A stretch of 64,000 bases of DNA from Leptospira chreensis (lineage in GTDB: Bacteria > Spirochaetota > Leptospiria > Leptospirales > Leptospiraceae). This document shows, piece by piece, positions 8,350-15,476 of the stretch (position 1 is the first letter of the stretch; every line of letters begins with the position of its first letter). Location of the stretch: contig NZ_JAFFPS010000031.1 in the NCBI RefSeq assembly GCF_016919165.1, forward strand, positions 186,001 to 250,000, written 5' to 3'. Position numbers and translations under genes: made by a program. A model generated the notes under the pieces. That model searched no databases, was not told the origin of the DNA, and saw only the letters and a program-made list of their open reading frames with translations.

Positions 8350-8625
8350 ATGGGGAAAAAATGGATGCGATTGATTCAATCGAGGAATCGTTTCCTTTGT
8401 TAGGATTGGAAGTAGATTCAAGATGATGCAATGACGAGTGTTTCTAGTAGAGACGATTCCCTGAAGCAACTTGTTACTTCCCATAATTGATCTTATGTCG
8501 CATTAGAGCTGGCGATACTTGAGTGTACTCATACATCCTTTACAGTTCTGTCTTGATACATACTAATGAGATGTATTCTATTGCATTGCCGTCTTACTTA
8601 CTGCACCGGCTCTTACGGGAAAATT

Positions 8626-8901
8626 TCATTTGGTTCCGCAGATTTTTTTCTTAATATCATCGCAAAGATAAGATCCCACCAAACGCTCCGCGTCACAGCG
8701 GAACTTTGCGGCCGCTTTCACTTCAGCACTACCAGTCACAGAAGATGCAGTTTCAGAACAATAAGAATAGGATTGGTAAACAACAAGGGAACAAGCTAGA
8801 TAATCTAAATCGGCTCGTTCGCAAGCTTCATAGGAAGGATTGGTTTTGGTACAATGGACGAGAAGAAATAGAGAACAAATTGAAACAAGAAAGGAACGCA
8901 C
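8626..8901 (-). CDS. Small cysteine-rich lipoprotein
   Basis: A 91-residue protein with signal peptide MRSFLVSICSLFLLVHC; Cys17 fits a relaxed spirochaetal lipobox (LLVHC). The mature part has six cysteines (at 27, 37, 48, 69, 80 and 87), which is consistent with three disulfides in the periplasm or on the surface. There are no hydrophobic segments after the signal. The start is GTG with AAGGA five bases upstream, which supports it. No family is recognised. It sits alone between a repeat-bearing gap and the protease cassette, transcribed in the same direction as the cassette. Confidence 0.72.
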   Translation of the reverse strand: MRSFLVSICSLFLLVHCTKTNPSYEACERADLDYLACSLVVYQSYSYCSETASSVTGSAEVKAAAKFRCDAERLVGSYLCDDIKKKICGTK

Positions 8902-8972
8902 TTAGTCCTTAGACAGACTTTAGTGCGGTTTAGTTTTCGGTTTTTTTAATCTGGCGTAAGTATAAACAAGAA

Positions 8973-9338
8973 TTACGGTTTTGAATTATATTTTTGAAGG
9001 ATTCCGTTTCTTTCAATGTATCGAATTTTTCCAGAAGTCGTTGCCTTTTTTTCTAATATGGTTAGGCCAGGATCTTCTTTCAAAACGAGAAGATAAGTCC
9101 GATCGTGAACGACAAGAGAATCCAATTTGATAATACCAAACTCATTGAATAAAGAGCGTAATTCCTCAAGAGACACACCCTCTTTCGAAGAAAAGATATA
9201 CTCTCCTTCTTTGAACATAGGTTGTTTCTCTTCCAAGGGTCGCATCTGTTGGTTTTGTTTTGGTTCACCAAACAAGGTGCAGCCAGTGGTTAAGGCTGCG
9301 ATCATGAGGCTGTAACCAATTGTCTTATTGTAAAACAG
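8973..9338 (-). CDS. Lipoprotein resembling a free-standing subtilase propeptide (inhibitor I9-like)
   Basis: The last gene of the protease cassette. The ATG at 9305 would leave a signal with no positive n-region. Reading from CTG 9338, which has AGGAG at an ideal 6-base spacing inside the end of the protease gene, gives MFYNKTIGYSLMIAALTTGC, a normal lipoprotein signal. The mature part ends with VSLEELRSLFNEFGIIKLDSLVVHDRTYLLVLKEDP...ILEKKATTSGKIRYIERNGILQKY. This follows the pattern of subtilase N-terminal prodomains, which close with a '(V/I)xYVExN' strand, and resembles the subtilase's own SVEPRYLYYKQ. It may inhibit or help fold the neighbouring protease (inference). The CTG start is unusual and untested. 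Confidence 0.68.
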   Translation of the reverse strand: MFYNKTIGYSLMIAALTTGCTLFGEPKQNQQMRPLEEKQPMFKEGEYIFSSKEGVSLEELRSLFNEFGIIKLDSLVVHDRTYLLVLKEDPGLTILEKKATTSGKIRYIERNGILQKYNSKP

Positions 9339-11337
9339 CGGTAACTCCTGTCACTTGTTTGAGGTGTTTTATGGAAGCATTCGCATTGATTGCTTTTCCA
9401 TACTGAGTTGTCCCAGCGAGGGCCGCTTCAGCCACTCCACCTTCGATGAGTTTTGTGATCACATCTTGGTAAGTGAAAGTTTGGTTGTAGGAACGGATGA
9501 GGGCTGCAACACCAGATACATTGGGAGTAGCCATGGAAGTTCCGTTTAAGTTAGTATAGGCAGTTGTAGATGGTGCCCAAGCAGTAAGGAATACGTCCCC
9601 AACAAGTCCACCAAAGTAGGTACCAGAAGTATCACTTACCAATCGGTAACCTACTGTACAATTTGTCCCAGCTGTTCCAATACAATTATTAAGTACCTTA
9701 GTATCTGCAGAATTACTTATAAAGGTATTTGAACCATTTCTACAAAGTTGAGATTGAAAATTGGAAAAATTGCTATCATACATGGTCAAAGTTGTAGCCG
9801 CTGCCGGAGACCCTGCCGTTGCAGAATATTTCGCTTGGATATAATCGTAACAAGCACTTGTAGATTGTCTTTCGCCATAACTTACTATGAAGTGGGAAAG
9901 GGAAACATTCGTAGCACCTGCTGGAATCGTAAAGTTTTTATAAACGATACTATTTGTATTCAAAGCAGTTGTTGTGATGGTATTTGCAGAGCTATCAAAC
10001 AAAGCGTTTGCTAAAGTACAATCTGCCGTCACAAGCATCTTGTAATTCGCTAATGTGCAGGTGGAAGAGGCCCAAGCAGTTCCTGAAGTGGAATATGTCC
10101 AATCGGAATAACTTGTAGCGTTTTCGTTATAAGATACTTCTGTTCCATACCCACTATAGATATTGGTTCCTGGGGCACCGAAGTCAGAAGAGCGGCTGGC
10201 TACAGTTGCATTGCTGTCATAGTTTGAAAAATTTGCTAATGCATGTTTTTGGTCCAAAGCAGAAATGCAAATTAAGTTTGCATTTGTATTCTCACAAGGG
10301 TAAGCATTGCCTGTCCCACTTAAATTTAATCCATCATTTCCTGCCGCTACCACTACCAAAACATCATTGGTTCGGGCAAACTCGATTGCTGAATTGATGG
10401 CAGTGCTAAAACTAGAACCACCGAGACTCATATTGATGACTTTGGCACCATTACGAACGGCAAAGTAAATTCCATTCGCAATATTGTCGTTGGTTCCTCC
10501 ACCGAGTCCTAAAACGCGGACAGCCATAATTTTTGCTGATTGGCAAACACCGGAAATTCCCACTCCGTTATTTCCAACGGCTCCAATTGTCATGGCCACA
10601 TGAGTTCCATGTCCTTCTTCATCGCTGGGGTTATTATCTCCACTTGCAAAATCATAACCATGGTTAGGACAACCACCACCAATCGCCGTTCCGTTTTGGT
10701 TTACGCAACCACCAGAACCATCCCACATATTACCAACTAAATCTTGGTGAGTGTAAGTCACTCCCGTATCTAATACTGCTACGATGGTATTATTGCAACT
10801 AGTAGTCACATCCCAAGCACCAAGAACATTCATATCTTTTCCGGATGTTCCCGGGTTACTAGCGTTAGCAGTATAACTTGGAGTGGCTACAGTTTGTCCT
10901 GTATTGCTTAAACCCCAAAGTCTTGCAAATTCTGGATCATTTGGTGCAGAAGCTTGTTTGTAGTATAGGTAACGTGGCTCTACGGATTCTACATTGGGAT
11001 CTCTTTTAATCCTTGCTAATCCCTCTTCCATCGTTTCCGAATCTGCTAGTTTTGCTGTTGTAAAATGTCCTTTTAGGTTGAGAACTCCAGTGTTACTTGC
11101 TAACTTTGAAGTTTGGTGCACTAACTCAGAATCTGGAACTTGTTTTTTGAAGGTAATGACTACTTCACCAGGAAGGTGAGGAAGTTTTTTACCCGCATTG
11201 GCTTTTGCACGCAGAGCATCCAAATTTAAAGTATTTTCATTTAAATTCCAAACAGGTTCGGAAATGAGAATGTTGGTAACAACTAACATGGTTGCTACGA
11301 TCAAAATTTTTGAAGCAGTTTTTTTATTAATATTCAT
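9325..11337 (-). CDS. Secreted subtilisin-like serine protease (S8 family)
   Basis: A 670-residue exported endopeptidase. From the chosen ATG (11337, with AAGGAT upstream) it has a signal peptide (KKTASKILIVATMLVVTNILIS) and an I9-type prodomain at about 40-135 (GEVVITFKKQVPDSEL...RDPNVESVEPRYLYYKQ). The S8 catalytic domain follows, with Asp190 in VLDTGVTYTHQDL, His243 in EGHGTHVA and Ser601 in NGTSMATPNVSG. Between the oxyanion region and Ser601 there is an insertion of about 170 residues rich in Ser/Thr/Asn and Cys, probably a beta-sandwich inserted domain. An ATG at 11370 is also in frame but lacks a ribosome site and overlaps the upstream gene. It starts 16 bases after the choice-of-anchor D lipoprotein gene and overlaps the propeptide-like gene. 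Confidence 0.93.
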   Translation of the reverse strand: MNINKKTASKILIVATMLVVTNILISEPVWNLNENTLNLDALRAKANAGKKLPHLPGEVVITFKKQVPDSELVHQTSKLASNTGVLNLKGHFTTAKLADSETMEEGLARIKRDPNVESVEPRYLYYKQASAPNDPEFARLWGLSNTGQTVATPSYTANASNPGTSGKDMNVLGAWDVTTSCNNTIVAVLDTGVTYTHQDLVGNMWDGSGGCVNQNGTAIGGGCPNHGYDFASGDNNPSDEEGHGTHVAMTIGAVGNNGVGISGVCQSAKIMAVRVLGLGGGTNDNIANGIYFAVRNGAKVINMSLGGSSFSTAINSAIEFARTNDVLVVVAAGNDGLNLSGTGNAYPCENTNANLICISALDQKHALANFSNYDSNATVASRSSDFGAPGTNIYSGYGTEVSYNENATSYSDWTYSTSGTAWASSTCTLANYKMLVTADCTLANALFDSSANTITTTALNTNSIVYKNFTIPAGATNVSLSHFIVSYGERQSTSACYDYIQAKYSATAGSPAAATTLTMYDSNFSNFQSQLCRNGSNTFISNSADTKVLNNCIGTAGTNCTVGYRLVSDTSGTYFGGLVGDVFLTAWAPSTTAYTNLNGTSMATPNVSGVAALIRSYNQTFTYQDVITKLIEGGVAEAALAGTTQYGKAINANASIKHLKQVTGVTAVLQ

Positions 11338-11353
11338 ATGATTTATCCTTAAC

Positions 11354-12883
11354 CTATGTACTCGGAACATTTACTGCAGAAGTTTGGGCGGAAGGACTCC
11401 CTCCCGTTGTGTTGTATTTCCCGTAAGAATATACTTTGAAATACCAATTGCCATAGGTTGGCACTGAGATTACTTTTGAGACAGGTGTTGTGCCACCAGT
11501 ATTCGGAACATCCGCACAAATGATGGTAGTTCCATTGTGAACCGCAGTAAATCCAGAAGTCTGGCTATAACAAACTTTATAACCGCCGTCCGTAGCATTG
11601 GCTGCCTTTTCATTGGTGCCCGTCCAACTTACTAAAATATCGGCTCCTGTTTTTCCAGTACCAGAAACGTTCAGGTCAGCGCTTGATGCGGAACCATTAC
11701 TTCCGTTCGTTGTGGCAACCCTTACCACGGCAGCTCTAGCACCTGTTGTGGATGGCGCAAACTGAATGGTAAATGTTCCAGAAGCACCGGCAGCAAGAGT
11801 TGCACCAGTACTGAAAGCACTGATTGTAAAATCTCCAGTATCGCCACTTGGTTTAGAAAGGGTGATTCCTGTCATCGTTGCTGTTCCCGTATTACTGATA
11901 GTAACTGTTTTTGCAGAAGATGTAATTGTGGGCCATACTACACCGAATGTGGGAATGGAACCGCCTGTAGTAAAACTACTGGAGTTATGAGAAATAGCGA
12001 TGGTTGGTACAGGTTTTGGAGTTCCTGTTCCTGAAACAGTAAACAGGAATGCATATGAGCCGTCATAAGATACGGAGATATTCGATGTTTTGGATCCCGA
12101 GGCTCCCGTCGGTGAAAATTGAATCGTGAAAGTTGCCGAAGCATTGGCCGCAATGGTAGTTGGAAATCCACCCAAGTTTAATGCAAAATTTGCATTGGTG
12201 GAAGATACTGCCGGTGGTCCGTCTAAGTTCGCCACAGCACTCCCCGTATTTTTCACAGTAAAAGTCACAGCTGTCCCAGAAGAGTCGATTTCAACTGAAC
12301 CCATTCCGTAGTTACCATTTTCGCTAATTTGTGTGGCTGCTACGGAAACTGCCAATCGAGGTCTTGCCGTTTCAGCAGTTCCTGTTAAGTTAAACTGGAA
12401 GGAAGCAACCGCAGCATCGCTTGATTGGATTTTGATGATTGCAGTTTTGGCTCCTGTTGTTGTTGGCTTGAAATTTAATGTAAAAACAGCGGAAGCACCG
12501 GCAGCTAAGGTAGATGTTGCCGGTTGAGTGACTGTAAATTGTGATGCATCTGTTCCCGATAGAGCAACAATATTGGGGGAACCAGGAAGTGTGATCGCGA
12601 CATTGCCAGTATTTTTAATAGTGACTGTTCCCGTCTTACCGTCGGCAGTGTTAACTGGTTCAGAACCCAAATTCAATGTAGCACCACTTTCCCGGCTAAC
12701 ACCTTCGTATTCAACTTCGAGTTTAGGTGCAGGTACATCCCCACCTCCACCACCGCCAAGGAGTGCGATTAGACCGAGTCCAGCACCACCTCCGCCGCCA
12801 CCTGGGCAACCGATCGTAAACAATGTGGTGAATGTTAATAATATTAGAAGATTCAGTTTTTGATTCATGGGTAAACAGCGCAT
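11354..12883 (-). CDS. Lipoprotein with choice-of-anchor D (ASH-like) repeats
   Basis: A 509-residue surface or periplasmic lipoprotein. The signal ends at LFTIGC, followed by two poly-Gly runs that form a flexible tether. Three Ig-like repeats follow with the choice-of-anchor D signature, each containing a 'VTIxNTG' strand and an 'LAAGASxxFTIxFxPTxxGxK' loop: about residues 55-170, 175-290 and 295-405. The C-terminus (ADILVSWTGTNEKAANATDGGYKVCYSQ...WYFKVYSYGKYNTTGG) looks fibronectin-III-like. It is the first gene of an apparent operon with the subtilase and the propeptide-like lipoprotein, so it may anchor or present a protease substrate (inference). The start ATG has AGGT 8 bases upstream. 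Confidence 0.85.
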   Translation of the reverse strand: MRCLPMNQKLNLLILLTFTTLFTIGCPGGGGGGAGLGLIALLGGGGGGDVPAPKLEVEYEGVSRESGATLNLGSEPVNTADGKTGTVTIKNTGNVAITLPGSPNIVALSGTDASQFTVTQPATSTLAAGASAVFTLNFKPTTTGAKTAIIKIQSSDAAVASFQFNLTGTAETARPRLAVSVAATQISENGNYGMGSVEIDSSGTAVTFTVKNTGSAVANLDGPPAVSSTNANFALNLGGFPTTIAANASATFTIQFSPTGASGSKTSNISVSYDGSYAFLFTVSGTGTPKPVPTIAISHNSSSFTTGGSIPTFGVVWPTITSSAKTVTISNTGTATMTGITLSKPSGDTGDFTISAFSTGATLAAGASGTFTIQFAPSTTGARAAVVRVATTNGSNGSASSADLNVSGTGKTGADILVSWTGTNEKAANATDGGYKVCYSQTSGFTAVHNGTTIICADVPNTGGTTPVSKVISVPTYGNWYFKVYSYGKYNTTGGSPSAQTSAVNVPST

Positions 12884-12956
12884 AATTTTTTACCTATCGT
12901 TCCCTATGATCGTTTTTTTTCAATCGTACCTTCTGTTCTGTACTCGGGAAAAACCG

Positions 12957-12990
12957 CTAGAACTGTTTTTTCCTCGATTCTAGAACGTTC
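12957..12990. promoter_or_regulatory. Direct repeats and palindromes upstream of the protease operon
   Basis: CTAGAAC occurs at 12957-12963 and 12980-12986, 23 bases apart, about two helical turns. The second copy sits in two overlapping palindromes, TTCTAGAA and GAACGTTC. The site lies 75-110 bases upstream of the first gene of the protease cassette. It could be a regulator-binding site, but no known consensus is matched. Confidence 0.3.
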
Positions 12991-13073
12991 ATTCTGTTTT
13001 GATTGATTTTTTTTTAAAAAAGTTAGGCGCTAGAGATTTAAAATCTACCTTTCCCCTAAGTTTGGTTCTATGG

Positions 13074-13691
13074 TCAGTCTTCTTCCGGAGGGCTAATCAC
13101 TCCATTTTTAGGGATTTCCTTACGATGACGAATGTCATCTTCGCACTCCAAATGCCTGTAAGAGGAGAGAGATGGTATGGTTTTGTCCATAATTTCGCTA
13201 TGATCGAGATCGTATTCCCAGTATTTGGTGAGGTTTCCTTGCCAATCATAAGGAATGGTTTTTTGAAAAACAAACTCATGTTGTGTGATCCATTTCATAT
13301 GTTGGATCTCTAATTTTAGATTCCCTCTAAAAAAAATGGGAATGGGAAAGAAATACAAACACCCAACGAGTAACTCCCCCGCCTGATCGTTCGTTTTAGA
13401 AGAGAGAGGCAAAAAGAAAGGTACTTTGGATTTAGCAAGGGGTAGAGGATAAATTCGTAACGATTGTTTGGTGGTTTCGGAATGGTTTTCAAAAGTGAGA
13501 GAAACAGGAATTTCTTCCAAATTTCCCACGGTTTGGTCCTTCCCACGAACCAATCGCAAAACCAAATAACTTTCTTTATCAGAGGGAGAGGTGGGAGTTA
13601 TGCTAGGTTCTTCTTTTTGTATGGACCGAAAGACCGTACAATGTAAATGCAAAAGAAGGAAAATGACAAGGAGACTGTGAGATCGTTTCAT
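13074..13691 (-). CDS. Hypothetical lipoprotein
   Basis: A 205-residue protein with signal MKRSHSLLVIFLLLHLHC, where Cys18 is a likely lipidation site in a relaxed lipobox. The start is set at ATG 13691 because AGGAAG precedes it at good spacing; an upstream in-frame ATG at 13724 would overlap the divergent gene. The mature part is beta-rich (ESYLVLRLVRGKDQTVGNLEEIPVSLTFENHSETTKQSLRIYPLP), with one hydrophobic stretch (LLVGCLYFFPIPIFFRG) and an acidic C-terminus (SPPEED). No family is recognised. The head-to-head neighbour is a YhhN-like gene whose start lies 31 bases away, so the promoters must overlap. Confidence 0.7.
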   Translation of the reverse strand: MKRSHSLLVIFLLLHLHCTVFRSIQKEEPSITPTSPSDKESYLVLRLVRGKDQTVGNLEEIPVSLTFENHSETTKQSLRIYPLPLAKSKVPFFLPLSSKTNDQAGELLVGCLYFFPIPIFFRGNLKLEIQHMKWITQHEFVFQKTIPYDWQGNLTKYWEYDLDHSEIMDKTIPSLSSYRHLECEDDIRHRKEIPKNGVISPPEED

Positions 13692-13722
13692 CAAACTTCC
13701 TGATTGCCTTTTCTTTAGAACC

Positions 13723-14475
13723 ATGTTAAAATCAAGTATGGTATATTACTTAATTCTCACAACCATTCCTCTAGCCATTATTTCAGGCTTTTGTATTCAT
13801 TGGTTTACGCTGCAAGAAGAGTCAAATCCACACAAACGATTGGAACATTCGCGAGGGATTTATCTGGGATTTTCCTTTCAAATCCTGCTTTTTGCTTGGT
13901 TATTATTCCAATTAGGCCATGCCAGATTTTCCTATCCCCTGTATGCGATTGGTTTTTCCTTTTTAGGAGATTGGTTCAATCTTCAGTTTCCCATCGCTAA
14001 AAAACGAATGGAAAACCCGGTTCTTGGAGGAATTTTTAGTTTTGCCATTGCCCAAGTTTTCTTTCTGTTATCATTTTGGAAATTGACCAGTTGGAATGAA
14101 TTGTATACCGGTATTTTGCCTTATGTGATCACAGGTGCTTTGCTCGTTCTTCCGGCACTGGTCTTCTATTTCCGAGTGTACAATCCTAGAAGATCCAAAT
14201 GGGTGATGGGATCGGCCTTTGTTTATGGCCTTATTCTTTGTTTTTTTGTTTCTTTATGTATCAACGCCTATTTCACATTTGGTGGAGTTTGGATTTATTT
14301 GGCGATTGGAGCTGGATTTTTCCTACTTTCCGATGCGGTGATGGGAGAAACCACCATCAATGGAACAAGACACCCCAAATGGGAATTCCAAGTTCCTTGG
14401 GTGACTTACCTCATTGCACAAAGTTTTTTACTCGTAGGTTTCTTTTTAGTATCTCATACAAGACATTTGCTTTAG
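13723..14475 (+). CDS. YhhN/TMEM86-like integral membrane protein
   Basis: A 250-residue protein with about eight hydrophobic segments. The pair of acidic membrane motifs FSFLGDWFNL and FFLLSDAVMGE matches the arrangement in the YhhN/TMEM86 family, whose animal members hydrolyse the vinyl-ether bond of lysoplasmalogens; the bacterial role is unsettled. A second, more typical family member lies at 56539-57207. Start choice between ATG 13723 and ATG 13738 is open because neither has a good ribosome site. The gene is convergent with the AraC/MGMT gene. Confidence 0.65.
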   Translation: MLKSSMVYYLILTTIPLAIISGFCIHWFTLQEESNPHKRLEHSRGIYLGFSFQILLFAWLLFQLGHARFSYPLYAIGFSFLGDWFNLQFPIAKKRMENPVLGGIFSFAIAQVFFLLSFWKLTSWNELYTGILPYVITGALLVLPALVFYFRVYNPRRSKWVMGSAFVYGLILCFFVSLCINAYFTFGGVWIYLAIGAGFFLLSDAVMGETTINGTRHPKWEFQVPWVTYLIAQSFLLVGFFLVSHTRHLL

Positions 14476-14491
14476 ATTTCCGTTAAAGATT

Positions 14492-15355
14492 CTAATGGAT
14501 TTGTTCTGACAAATCATTGTTTGGTGCAGTTAGTTTCGACTGTTCCCAAGCAATGATCATTCGTTTTCGATTTGGATCCCATCTGTATCCACCAAATAGA
14601 CCTGAGGTTTGAATCACTCGATGGCAAGGGATAAGATAAGCAATGGGGTTTTTGCCAATGGCTGTACCAACCGCTCTTTGTGCGGATGTTTGACCGATCG
14701 AACTTGCAATGTCTCCATAAGTACAAACACTTCCCATAGGTATCTTTAATAGAGATTTCCATACTTTCAGTTGGAATTCAGTTCCATACACATAGAGTGG
14801 AATGGGAGTTTTAGGAAGGATCCGTTTTTGAAAATAGTCTTTGATCTTCTGGTGTTCGGAGGATTCCCCTTCTTTCCATAGAGCATTCGGAAATTCGTTT
14901 TTTGTTTCTAGGATTCCGTTTTCCAGAGAATCAACAAACTGAAGGGATTGGATTCCTCGCTCGGAAGATACAAGAAGGATGTCTCCAAAGGAAGAAGGAA
15001 ATACTTCGTATTGTAAAACGAGTCCTTCCCCTCCTCGTCTGTATTCCCCTGGTGTCATTGCTTCCATTTTAACAAATAGATCATGCAAACGACCCGTTCC
15101 AGATAACCCTAAAGAATATGTTGTATCCAAAAGAGTTGATTCTTTTAACAAACGTTTGGCGTGAGTTACCGTGACAAATTGTAAAAATTCTTTGGGAGAG
15201 ACACCGGCCCAGGTCCGAAACACCTTTTGGAAATGGAAGGGACTTAGCGAAACTCGTTCGGCCAAAACATCCAAGTTGGGTTGGTCTTCGAAGTGCTCCA
15301 ATACATATTCGATGGAGTCTTTGATGATTTCGTAGTGTTTGTGATTGGCATCCAC
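14492..15355 (-). CDS. Ada-like protein: AraC HTH fused to O6-methylguanine-DNA methyltransferase
   Basis: A 287-residue two-domain protein. Residues about 1-100 form an AraC-type double helix-turn-helix (LAERVSLSPFHFQKVFRTWAGVSPKEFLQFVTVTHAKRLL). Residues about 200-280 form the suicide alkyltransferase domain, with IPCHRVI containing acceptor Cys244 and the helix GSVCTYGDIASSIGQTSAQRAVGTAIGKNP. The N-terminal metal-binding phosphotriester-repair domain of E. coli Ada, with its four Cys, is absent, so promoter activation by methyl-phosphotriester transfer would not work as in Ada. It removes alkyl groups from guanine O6 in DNA. The start is GTG 15355. It is divergent from hrpB. Confidence 0.9.
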   Translation of the reverse strand: MDANHKHYEIIKDSIEYVLEHFEDQPNLDVLAERVSLSPFHFQKVFRTWAGVSPKEFLQFVTVTHAKRLLKESTLLDTTYSLGLSGTGRLHDLFVKMEAMTPGEYRRGGEGLVLQYEVFPSSFGDILLVSSERGIQSLQFVDSLENGILETKNEFPNALWKEGESSEHQKIKDYFQKRILPKTPIPLYVYGTEFQLKVWKSLLKIPMGSVCTYGDIASSIGQTSAQRAVGTAIGKNPIAYLIPCHRVIQTSGLFGGYRWDPNRKRMIIAWEQSKLTAPNNDLSEQIH

Positions 15356-15476
15356 AAAGATGATCCTAACGGATTTCCTTTCTTATGAAAACCCGATTCT
15401 TGTGATTTCTGAAAATAAAATACAATTTGTTTGATTTTTTTAAACCAAAATCCCATCCTCTTCTAGTAGAATAAAA

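Noticed and set aside
8212..8484. 90-codon minus-strand frame
   Set aside because: It is antisense to repeat copy 1, with Pro/His/Ile-rich composition typical of a non-coding frame and no signal, motif or convincing ribosome site.
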